5,601 nt of DNA, from contig JADHND010000111.1 of the NCBI GenBank assembly GCA_016779685.1, positions 1 to 5,601 on the forward strand. The letters are read 5' to 3'. This stretch comes from Shewanellaceae bacterium (GTDB taxonomy: Bacteria > Pseudomonadota > Gammaproteobacteria > Enterobacterales > Shewanellaceae). Shown piece after piece: positions 1 to 5,601 of this stretch. Every line of letters begins with the position of its first letter. The first letter of the stretch is position 1. The position numbers and the translations under genes were made by a program. The notes beneath the pieces were generated by a model that had not been told where the DNA came from, made no database searches, and was given only the letters and a program-made list of their open reading frames with translations.

Positions 1-1343
1 ATCGGTTACGTGATTGGGGTGTTTCGCGTCAGCGTTACTGGGGGACACCCGTACCTTTAGCTACCAATGAACAAGGTGAGAGTATATGTATTCCAGAGGC
101 TGAACTGCCTGTGCTTCTTCCTGAAGATGTGGTGCTCGACAACGTTCAGAATCCACTAAAATCAGATCAAGCTTGGCAAGCCATTCAGATCAATGGCCAA
201 CCTGCGCAAAGAGAAACCGATACGTTTGATACGTTCATGGAATCTTCTTGGTACTATGCACGCTACGCTTGCCCGGATTATCAGGCCGGTATGCTCGATC
301 CTCAAAAAGCAAATTATTGGTTACCTGTTGATATGTATATTGGCGGCATCGAACATGCTTGTATGCATTTATTGTACGCTCGTTTTTTTCATAAATTGCT
401 TCGAGACGAAGGTTTAGTGGCTTCAGATGAACCTTTTAAAAACCTGTTGTGTCAAGGGATGGTGCTAGCAGATGCGTTTTATTATGAAGATCAGCAGGGT
501 GGTCAGGTATGGGTGAATACCATGGATGTCCGGATTGAGCGAGATAACAAAGGCCAGATAGCACAGGCCTATGATCAAACGGGACGGCCTTTGATTCATG
601 CTGGTATGATTAAAATGTCGAAATCAAAAAACAATGGGATTGATCCGCAAGCCATGATTGAGAAGTATGGTGCTGATACATTGCGGTTATTTATGATGTT
701 TGCAGCCCCCGCTGACATGAGTTTGGAGTGGCAAGAATCCGGCGTTGAAGGCTCTCATCGATTTTTAAAGCGTTTGTGGAAACTATGTTTTGATTTTCAA
801 ACTGTGGTCAAGTCGGTGCCTGAGTTAAATGTATCTGAGCTGAATGCGGAACAGAAAAACCTGCGTCGAGATTTACATAAAACCATTGTCAAAGTAACGG
901 ATGATATTGAACGCAGACAAGCATTTAATACAGCGATTGCGTCGGTGATGGAGTTGGTGAATAAATTACAAAAAGTGGATTTAATGGAACCACAAAATCA
1001 GGCACTGATGTATGAATCACTCCATGTTGTGTTACGACTTTTGTATCCCTTTACTCCCCATATTGCTTTACATTTATGGGACGTGATTGATGTATCGTCT
1101 AGTTTAGGAGCCTTGAAATGGCCCACGGTCGATCAAGAAGCTCTTATTGAGCAAGAGAGGCTCATTGTCGTGCAAGTGAACGGCAAAGTTAGAATGCGTT
1201 TAACCGTCCCTATGGATGCGTCGCAAACTGAAATTGAAGCGCTGGCGCTAGCACATGAACAGGTGAAAAAGTTCACAGACAATAAGAACCTAAGAAAGGT
1301 GATTTATATCCCTGGTAAAGTGCTTAACATTGTGGCGAATTAA
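1..1343 (+). CDS. leuS: Leucyl-tRNA synthetase, C-terminal half (5' end outside window)
   Basis: This class I aminoacyl-tRNA synthetase charges tRNA-Leu with leucine in the cytoplasm. The reading frame is open from the left edge (first full codon at position 3), giving 446 codons; the E. coli enzyme is 860 aa, so about half is missing, including the HIGH motif and the CP1 editing domain. Seen in order: RLRDWGVSRQRYWG at the return from CP1 to the catalytic core (from position 3), ESSWYYARY (240-266), YIGGIEHA (336-359), a leucine-specific insertion just before the KMSKS loop, KMSKS itself (612-626) followed by NNGIDP, then LEWQESGVEG leading into the helical anticodon-binding domain. The small C-terminal domain carries VQVNGKVR (from 1170) and ends with RKVIYIPGKVLN. 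The frame is intact with no sign of damage. The stop lies 5 nt before lptE, suggesting cotranscription. Identification is very secure. Confidence 0.98.
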   Translation, partial: RLRDWGVSRQRYWGTPVPLATNEQGESICIPEAELPVLLPEDVVLDNVQNPLKSDQAWQAIQINGQPAQRETDTFDTFMESSWYYARYACPDYQAGMLDPQKANYWLPVDMYIGGIEHACMHLLYARFFHKLLRDEGLVASDEPFKNLLCQGMVLADAFYYEDQQGGQVWVNTMDVRIERDNKGQIAQAYDQTGRPLIHAGMIKMSKSKNNGIDPQAMIEKYGADTLRLFMMFAAPADMSLEWQESGVEGSHRFLKRLWKLCFDFQTVVKSVPELNVSELNAEQKNLRRDLHKTIVKVTDDIERRQAFNTAIASVMELVNKLQKVDLMEPQNQALMYESLHVVLRLLYPFTPHIALHLWDVIDVSSSLGALKWPTVDQEALIEQERLIVVQVNGKVRMRLTVPMDASQTEIEALALAHEQVKKFTDNKNLRKVIYIPGKVLNIVAN

Positions 1344-1348
1344 ATTAG

Positions 1349-1840
1349 ATGGGTTTGATACGTATATGTTTAGTGGCCAGTGTGATGATGATGTGGCTCA
1401 GCAGCTGTGGCTTTGAGCTGCGTCATCAGCCTTTGTCTTCAAAAACCTTAGATAAAATCAGCTTTAGTTCGAAGACAAAATATGGGCATTTAGAGACAGA
1501 AATAAAGAAACAGTTGCAACGTCATCATGTGGCTCTGGTGCCTCGCAACACGAGTGATGTGGTCGACCTGAAAATTGTAAAATCTGAGATGAATCAGTCC
1601 ACATTGGCTTTGTATAGCAGTGGTATGGTGGCTGAATATGCGCTCTTGCTGCATATAGATTATAGTCTTCAATTACCACAGCAAGAAGCGCTGCAAAAGC
1701 AGCTGAGCATTCGTCGTTATTATCGTGCTTCGATGGTATCCGCCCTAGCTAAAGATCGTGAAGTGCAATTTATCGGTCGAGAAATGCAGCAAGAAGCGGC
1801 TGAAAAAATATTACATCAACTCATGCTGGTGAGTGAGTAG
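1349..1840 (+). CDS. lptE: LPS-assembly lipoprotein LptE (RlpB)
   Basis: LptE is the outer-membrane lipoprotein that plugs the LptD barrel and helps insert lipopolysaccharide into the outer leaflet. The 163-aa product begins with a short lipoprotein signal: Arg5, a hydrophobic stretch, then lipobox LSSC with the acylated cysteine at residue 20 (codon at 1406). Cys is followed by GFELR, matching the usual CGF-LR opening of the family. Residue +2 is Gly, not Asp, so Lol sorting to the outer membrane is expected. The protein is somewhat shorter than E. coli LptE (193 aa), and the rest is weakly conserved, so the call rests on the lipobox, the CGFELR start and the position between leuS and holA. 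ATG 1349 is the only start giving a full signal peptide; no clear Shine-Dalgarno precedes it, and the leuS stop is 5 nt away, so translational coupling is likely (inference). Confidence 0.93.
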   Translation: MGLIRICLVASVMMMWLSSCGFELRHQPLSSKTLDKISFSSKTKYGHLETEIKKQLQRHHVALVPRNTSDVVDLKIVKSEMNQSTLALYSSGMVAEYALLLHIDYSLQLPQQEALQKQLSIRRYYRASMVSALAKDREVQFIGREMQQEAAEKILHQLMLVSE

Positions 1841-1843
1841 AGG
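1839..1843 (+). promoter_or_regulatory. Ribosome binding site of holA
   Basis: AGAGG overlaps the lptE stop codon (TAG 1838-1840) and lies 5 nt before ATG 1849, a good Shine-Dalgarno position. It fixes the holA start and packs the two genes tightly. Confidence 0.75.
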
Positions 1844-1848
1844 TTTGT

Positions 1849-2886
1849 ATGCGTGTCTATCCAGAGCAATTTTTACAGCAGGTACAATCGACGAAGCCCT
1901 TGTTCTTGGTTTTTGGTGATGAACCTTGGCTGATAGCTGAGATGAAGCAACAAATCTTAACAAAATTACGTGGAAAGGGTTTCCAAGAACGAATTTGCTT
2001 AGAGCAAGATGCTTCATTTCAATGGAGCGAAGTTCGCCAGCATTGGCAGAGTATCGGTTTGTTTGCTTCAAAAAAACTGATTGAAGTCAGGCTTCAGGAT
2101 ACCAAAATAGGGCAGGAGTGCGCCCGGTTGGCTCAATTTGTTGCGGATAATCCTAATCCTGATACCTGTATCTTGATAACAGGTCCAAAGCTTAGCGCGG
2201 ATAAAACCAAGGCTAAGTGGTTTAAGTCGCTAGAAAGTCAGGGCTACTATATTCCGTGTTTAACGCCCGTGGGTACACATTTCCAGCGTTGGTTGGACGC
2301 TCGAATTCAATGGCACCAACTGACATTGACGCAGGCAGCTCAGGCACAGTTACATGCTTTTTGTGAAGGCAATTTATTGGCAGCCGATCAAGCTTTACTT
2401 CAAATGCGCCTCATTGCGCCAGAGACAGTCATTGAAAGCACGGATATTGAAACTTGGTTGTTGAAGCAATCCAAATTTTCAGTTTTTCAGTTAGCGGATG
2501 CCTTGCTGCAGGGCAACAGCGCTAGAATAGTCGATGTCTTTCAACAACTTTTACGAGAAGGTACCCACGCTACTTTGTTGTTGTGGTGTGTGCTGAGTGA
2601 GGCTGAAAAGTTACAGAGTTTGTTGTTCGCACATGACCGGGGTCAGTTAACGGCCAAGACATGGCAGCAACTTAAGATTTGGTCTCAAAAGCAAGCCTTG
2701 TATCAGCAAGCGCTACAACGGCTATCGATGGTGGAATTGAATCAGATTTTGTGCGGTGCACACCAGATAGAAAAGTTAATCAAACAAGAGGGACGTGATG
2801 TGCAAGCGAGCTTATTGCATTTGTGTCTTCGTTTTGGTTGTGATGCCACCGCTGTATCATGGAGTCCTTGGCTATCATGGGATTAA
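1849..2886 (+). CDS. holA: DNA polymerase III, delta subunit
   Basis: The delta subunit is the clamp-loader 'wrench' that opens the beta sliding clamp during replication. The product has 345 aa (E. coli HolA has 343). The N-terminus MRVYPEQF is close to the E. coli MIRLYPEQL opening. It is followed by FLVFGDEPWLI (about residues 20-30), the degenerate nucleotide-fold start typical of delta, with no Walker A motif; delta is known not to bind ATP. GLFASKKLIEVR (about 70-81) matches the family's SLFAS-x-x-L-x-x-x-R block. SKFSVFQLADALLQGN and LLLWCVLSEAEKL in the C-terminal half match the domain III collar region. The start is ATG 1849, 8 nt after the lptE stop and behind a good ribosome binding site. 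The last 10 nt overlap nadD. The frame is intact and identification is secure. Confidence 0.96.
   Translation: MRVYPEQFLQQVQSTKPLFLVFGDEPWLIAEMKQQILTKLRGKGFQERICLEQDASFQWSEVRQHWQSIGLFASKKLIEVRLQDTKIGQECARLAQFVADNPNPDTCILITGPKLSADKTKAKWFKSLESQGYYIPCLTPVGTHFQRWLDARIQWHQLTLTQAAQAQLHAFCEGNLLAADQALLQMRLIAPETVIESTDIETWLLKQSKFSVFQLADALLQGNSARIVDVFQQLLREGTHATLLLWCVLSEAEKLQSLLFAHDRGQLTAKTWQQLKIWSQKQALYQQALQRLSMVELNQILCGAHQIEKLIKQEGRDVQASLLHLCLRFGCDATAVSWSPWLSWD
2861..2864 (+). promoter_or_regulatory. Probable ribosome binding site of nadD, inside holA
   Basis: GGAG lies 12 nt before ATG 2877, which is longer than ideal. It overlaps the alternative ATG at 2859-2861, so it can serve only the downstream start. 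It supports choosing 2877 as the nadD start. Confidence 0.45.
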
Positions 2887-3518
2887 AAGTGGGGTTGCTC
2901 GGTGCAACCTTTGATCCAATCCATTTTGGACATTTACAGCCAGCCTTAGCTGCTATCGAAACGCTGTCGCTAAACGAAGTGTGGTTGGTGCCGAATCGTT
3001 CGCCTTATTATAAAGCAGAGCCCATTGCCACGGATCAACAGCGTTGGGATATGGTTCAACTGGCTGTGGAGGCATATCCTCAGCTCAAGGCTTGTGATCA
3101 TGAATTGCGTCAAGCAACTTATAGTTACACGACGACGACATTGCAGAGATTAAAGCAGCTGTATCCAGAGGTAACGTTTTATTTCTTAATGGGGATGGAT
3201 AGTTTTTGTCGCTTGCCTGCTTGGTATGACTGGCAGTCCTTGCCGGATTTAGCGCATTTGGTGATTTATCGCCGCCCAGCAACAGAGATCTATTTGACGC
3301 CAGTGCTTGAAGCATGGCTTAAAGATAAGCATGGTATTTTGCCACCGCAGCTGCATACCTCTGTGCAAGCCGCGCGTATTCATGTCATCGAGGTACCTCA
3401 AGTAGCGGCTTCTTCAACATGCTTACGCCAACACTATGCTGATCACAAAAATGTATTACCTGATAATCTGCCTAGCTCTGTTCATGCCTACATCATGCAA
3501 CATCAAATTTACGGATGA
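2877..3518 (+). CDS. nadD: Nicotinate-nucleotide adenylyltransferase
   Basis: NadD joins nicotinate mononucleotide and ATP to give deamido-NAD and pyrophosphate, the step before NAD synthetase. From ATG 2877 the protein has 213 aa, the same length as E. coli NadD; ATG 2859 would add six residues (MESLAI) with no ribosome binding site in front. The nucleotidyltransferase signature GATFDPIHFGH (residues 9-19) contains the catalytic HxGH (His16, His19), and SSTCLR (179-184) is the C-terminal ATP-binding motif. FLMGMDSFCRLPAWYDW matches the family's IGxDS...W(Y) block. Two small oddities are visible: GATF replaces the more usual GGTF, and the loop after the VPN strand reads SPYYK where many NadD proteins have PPHR or PPHK. 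The gene overlaps holA by 10 nt, implying coupled translation. Length, both motifs and neighbours make the call secure. Confidence 0.96.
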   Translation: MGLKVGLLGATFDPIHFGHLQPALAAIETLSLNEVWLVPNRSPYYKAEPIATDQQRWDMVQLAVEAYPQLKACDHELRQATYSYTTTTLQRLKQLYPEVTFYFLMGMDSFCRLPAWYDWQSLPDLAHLVIYRRPATEIYLTPVLEAWLKDKHGILPPQLHTSVQAARIHVIEVPQVAASSTCLRQHYADHKNVLPDNLPSSVHAYIMQHQIYG

Positions 3519-3548
3519 TCAACCTCGGTATTGTCGTTAATTTGCAGC

Positions 3549-3584
3549 TATAGAATTACGCCTAACTTTGGTATAATTCTCTGT
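3549..3584 (+). promoter_or_regulatory. Extended -10 sigma70-type promoter for rsfS-rlmH-mrdA
   Basis: A perfect TATAAT (3572-3577) is preceded by TGG, giving the extended -10 form TGnTATAAT (3569-3577). At a 17-nt spacer the -35 position (3549-3554) reads TATAGA, only three of six matches to TTGACA, as is common for extended -10 promoters. Transcription would begin near 3583-3585, leaving a 5' leader of about 38-40 nt before TTG 3623. It lies in the only real intergenic gap of the window, in front of rsfS. No operator or terminator is obvious around it. Confidence 0.7.
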
Positions 3585-3609
3585 TGGACTGGTTTTTATT
3601 TATATATTT

Positions 3610-3615
3610 GGAGAG
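3610..3615 (+). promoter_or_regulatory. Ribosome binding site that sets the rsfS TTG start
   Basis: GGAGAG lies 7 nt before TTG 3623, near-ideal spacing, and is the strongest Shine-Dalgarno I see in the window. No ATG or GTG is available in frame at this distance, so the site argues for a TTG start. Confidence 0.8.
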
Positions 3616-3622
3616 TATTCCT

Positions 3623-3928
3623 TTGAAAGATTTTGTAGTTGATAAATTAGATGATCTAAAAGCGCGAGATATTGTGGTTTTAGATGTACGCGGTAAGTCA
3701 GATGTGACTGATTATATGGTTGTGTGCACGGGGACATCTAAAACGCATGTGAAAGCCATTGCTGAGTATTTGGTCTTAGAGGCGAAGAAAGAGAGTTGTT
3801 CTTTACTCGGGATTGAAGGAACAGCGGTTAGTGAGTGGGTTCTAGTCGACTTAGATCAGGTGGTTGTACACGTGATGCAAGAAGAGGCTCGCGAGTTTTA
3901 TGCACTTGAAAAGTTGTGGGCAGATTAA
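3623..3928 (+). CDS. rsfS: Ribosomal silencing factor RsfS
   Basis: RsfS (formerly YbeB, Iojap family) binds protein uL14 of the 50S subunit and blocks joining with 30S, lowering translation in stationary phase or starvation. From TTG 3623 the product is 101 aa (E. coli 105 aa) and opens with LKDFVVDKLDDLKARDIVVLDV, given here as segments: LKDFVVDK, DDLKARD and IVVLDV, close to E. coli LQDFVIDK-IDDLKGQD. Further conserved blocks are GKSDVTDYM, VCTGTS, GIEG and HVMQEEAR near the C-terminus, ending ALEKLW. The frame stays open upstream to TTG 3584, but those 13 extra residues (MDWFLFIY...) do not fit the family and begin at the predicted transcription start, so TTG 3623 behind GGAGAG is preferred. 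The gene opens the second transcription unit; rlmH follows after 5 nt. Confidence 0.94.
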   Translation: MKDFVVDKLDDLKARDIVVLDVRGKSDVTDYMVVCTGTSKTHVKAIAEYLVLEAKKESCSLLGIEGTAVSEWVLVDLDQVVVHVMQEEAREFYALEKLWAD

Positions 3929-3933
3929 CGGAA

Positions 3934-4404
3934 GTGCGCATAAAACTCATTGCAGTTGGCAGTAAAATGCCAACATGGATTGTAGAAGGCTTTACGACTT
4001 ATCAAAAACGCTTTACTCGGGAGTTGAAACTTGAATTAGTTGAAATTCCGGCACAAAAGCGTGGAAAAAATGCCAATATTGCACGAATCTTAAGTAAAGA
4101 AGGTGAGGCTATGTTAAGCATGATCGCTCCACAAGATTACGTTGTTGCTTTGGATTTAAGTCATCAGCAGTGCACGACACCAGAATTGGCCCGTCGTCTA
4201 GAACAGTGGCAGCACCGTGGCCAAGATTTGGTATTGTTAGTGGGTGGGCCTGAAGGATTGGCACCTACTTGTAAACAGCGAGCTGACCAAGTATGGTGTT
4301 TGTCAGCCTTGACGTTACCTCATCCGATGGTACGTGTCATCGTCGCTGAAAGCTTATACCGTGCTTGGAGTTTATTGAATAACCATCCATATCATAGGGA
4401 ATAA
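3934..4404 (+). CDS. rlmH: 23S rRNA pseudouridine-1915 N3-methyltransferase RlmH
   Basis: RlmH (YbeA) is a SPOUT-class, SAM-dependent methyltransferase that modifies pseudouridine 1915 in helix 69 of 23S rRNA, acting on 70S ribosomes. From GTG 3934 the protein is 156 aa (E. coli 155 aa) and begins MRIKLIAVGSKMP, aligning with the E. coli start MKLQLVAVGTKMP. Visible blocks: IPAQKRGKNA, the SAM-binding LLVGGPEGL (GGPEG at 104-108), LTLPHPMVRV (from 126), AESLYRAW and the C-terminal NHPYHRE (150-156), nearly identical to E. coli. A longer frame begins at GTG 3916 inside rsfS but adds residues (MGRLTE) absent from relatives. GTG 3934 has no properly spaced Shine-Dalgarno (ACGGAA abuts it), so coupling to rsfS, whose stop is 5 nt upstream, is likely (inference). 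The pairing with rsfS, another ribosome-acting factor, is widespread. Confidence 0.96.
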   Translation: MRIKLIAVGSKMPTWIVEGFTTYQKRFTRELKLELVEIPAQKRGKNANIARILSKEGEAMLSMIAPQDYVVALDLSHQQCTTPELARRLEQWQHRGQDLVLLVGGPEGLAPTCKQRADQVWCLSALTLPHPMVRVIVAESLYRAWSLLNNHPYHRE

Positions 4405-4412
4405 CAATCCAC

Positions 4413-5601
4413 ATGCGCAAAGTTGTGATCCAAAATCACTCGGAAGAAGCGGCTCTTTTTAAAAGTCGTTCTGCATTTCTCTTTGTGTGTATTATGATGT
4501 CCTTTATGATTTTGTTGGCGAATTTATACCATTTGCAAGTGGTTTTGTTCTCTGATTATCAAATGCGGTCTAATGAAAATCGAACACGTATGCGAGCCAT
4601 TGCACCTAATCGAGGGCTTATTTACGACCGAAATGGCGTGTTAATTGCTGAAAATAGACCATTTTTTTCATTGGAAATGATTCCAGAAAAAGTAACGGAT
4701 ATCCAAGCAACCTTAGCTGAGTTAGCGAAGCTATTTAATCTCTCTGAAGCCAAACAAGTCTCATTACTCAAAGAAATAAAGCGCCATAAAAGTTTTCGTC
4801 CTTTTACAATATTAGAGCAGCTTGATGAGGCCCAAGTAGCTAAGTTCAGTGTTGTTAAATATAAATTTGAAGGGGTTCACGTTTATGCTGGTTTAAAACG
4901 ACATTATCCATACGGTGATTATTTAACTCATGTATTAGGTTATGTTGGCCGTATAAATGTTCAAGATCAACAACGCTTGGAAAAAGAAAATCTGTTAGAA
5001 ACCTATGCCGCCACGCATAACATCGGTAAATTAGGGATAGAAGCTTACTACGAAGAGTTGTTACATGGAAATCCAGGACGAATTCAAGAAGAAGTCAATA
5101 ACCATGGCCGTTCGATTCAGGTATTGCAAGAAAAAGCGCCTCAATCGGGATTAAACTTACATTTAACGATAGATTTAGATTTACAAAAAAAAGCCATGGA
5201 TTTGTTAGGAGGACGCAGAGGTGCTGTTGTAGCAATAGAGCCGGATAGCGGCGAGATTCTAGCGATGGTATCAAGTCCGAGTTACGATCCCAATTTATTT
5301 ATCCATGGTATTAACGATGCCTCGTACAAGCTTTTAATCGAATCAAAAGATAAACCACTTATCAATCGATCGACCCAAGGTACGTATGCGCCAGCATCGA
5401 CGATTAAAGCACATTTGGTGCTAGCTGGGTTAAATTATCAGATTATCACGGCAAGTAGCAAGGTCTGGGATCCGGGTTGGTGGCAGGTACCGGGTGTTTC
5501 TCGTAAATTCAGAGATTGGAAAAAATGGGGCCATGGTTGGATTGATCTGCATAATGCTGTGGCAAAATCCTGTGATGTCTACTTTTATGATTTAGCTTAT
5601 A
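4413..5601 (+). CDS. mrdA: Penicillin-binding protein 2, N-terminal part (3' end outside window)
   Basis: PBP2 is the class B transpeptidase that cross-links peptidoglycan in the elongasome with the glycosyltransferase RodA, keeping rod shape. The frame is open for 396 codons from ATG 4413 to the right edge; E. coli PBP2 is 633 aa, so over a third is missing, including the KTG motif. Seen in order: a short cytoplasmic tail, one membrane anchor (about residues 21-39), RGLIYDRNG (67-75) opening the pedestal domain, NIGKLGIEAYYE, LTIDLDLQ, AVVAIEPDSGEILAMVSSPSYDP, then STIK with the catalytic Ser329 and Lys332 (E. coli Ser330). The second motif is SCD (Ser386, Asp388), in place of the generic SxN. 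Asp353, Asp368, His374 and Cys387 could bind zinc. It starts 8 nt after rlmH; the only Shine-Dalgarno candidate is AGGGA (4396-4400), 12 nt upstream. rodA would be expected beyond the edge. Confidence 0.97.
   Translation, partial: MRKVVIQNHSEEAALFKSRSAFLFVCIMMSFMILLANLYHLQVVLFSDYQMRSNENRTRMRAIAPNRGLIYDRNGVLIAENRPFFSLEMIPEKVTDIQATLAELAKLFNLSEAKQVSLLKEIKRHKSFRPFTILEQLDEAQVAKFSVVKYKFEGVHVYAGLKRHYPYGDYLTHVLGYVGRINVQDQQRLEKENLLETYAATHNIGKLGIEAYYEELLHGNPGRIQEEVNNHGRSIQVLQEKAPQSGLNLHLTIDLDLQKKAMDLLGGRRGAVVAIEPDSGEILAMVSSPSYDPNLFIHGINDASYKLLIESKDKPLINRSTQGTYAPASTIKAHLVLAGLNYQIITASSKVWDPGWWQVPGVSRKFRDWKKWGHGWIDLHNAVAKSCDVYFYDLAY

Noticed and set aside
193..417. A 74-codon open frame on the + strand
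   Set aside because: It lies wholly inside leuS in another frame, and the leuS frame there is densely conserved; no motif or ribosome binding site supports a second gene.
1349..1840. Short LptE (163 aa) as a possible truncation
   Set aside because: The signal peptide and lipobox are intact, the stop is followed at once by the holA ribosome binding site, and family length varies, so a truncated gene is not supported.
1464..2071. Antisense open frames at 1464-1679, 1490-1672 and 1811-2071
   Set aside because: They are opposite lptE and holA, have low-complexity or unrecognisable translations, and no promoter or ribosome binding site stands out.
3085..3315. Antisense 76-codon open frame
   Set aside because: It is opposite conserved nadD coding sequence and shows no recognisable domain.
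3535..3560. Imperfect inverted repeat CGTTAATT ... AATTACG before the promoter
   Set aside because: The stem is about seven AT-rich pairs with a bulge and an 11-nt loop and has no following T-run, so it is too weak to call a terminator or operator.
3519..3622. Possible missing or decayed cobC (phpB) between nadD and rsfS, as found in E. coli
   Set aside because: The 104-nt gap shows no trace of a phosphatase frame. Many gammaproteobacteria lack this gene here, so absence is probably the ordinary arrangement.
1..5601. A novel defence, mobile or secondary system
   Set aside because: Every part of the window is covered by seven recognisable core genes in a conserved order and one promoter gap; no repeats, insertion sequences or foreign-looking segment were seen.

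Overview
The window is a conserved gammaproteobacterial housekeeping block, with all genes on the + strand: 'leuS - lptE - holA - nadD - rsfS - rlmH - mrdA'. The order matches the Escherichia coli leuS-to-mrdA region, except that E. coli has cobC (phpB) between nadD and rsfS and this window has none. An outer-membrane LPS-assembly lipoprotein (LptE) points to a Gram-negative. The LeuS, RsfS and RlmH sequences are close to the E. coli proteins as I recall them, and the DNA looks moderately AT-rich by eye. I would say Gammaproteobacteria, not an enteric; the genus cannot be fixed from the sequence alone.

Layout. Positions 1-1343 hold the C-terminal half of leucyl-tRNA synthetase, cut by the window edge. 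lptE follows after 5 nt, holA after another 8 nt, and nadD overlaps the end of holA by 10 nt, so these four look like one transcription unit. A 104-nt gap (3519-3622) then holds a good extended -10 promoter (TGGTATAAT) and the ribosome binding site of rsfS, which appears to start at TTG 3623. rlmH follows after 5 nt and mrdA after 8 nt, so rsfS-rlmH-mrdA form a second unit that can be driven from this promoter. mrdA runs off the right edge after 396 codons, just past the SxN-type motif. There is no gene-free stretch over 300 bases.

The genes serve several parts of growth: tRNA charging (LeuS), outer-membrane LPS insertion (LptE), replication clamp loading (HolA), NAD synthesis (NadD), ribosome silencing (RsfS), 23S rRNA methylation (RlmH) and lateral wall synthesis (MrdA/PBP2). 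I found no mobile element, CRISPR array, RNA gene, pseudogene or undescribed system. The points worth a second look are small: the internal promoter and TTG start of rsfS, a complete set of putative zinc ligands in PBP2, an unusual sequence around the PBP2 active-site serine, and substitutions in NadD motifs.
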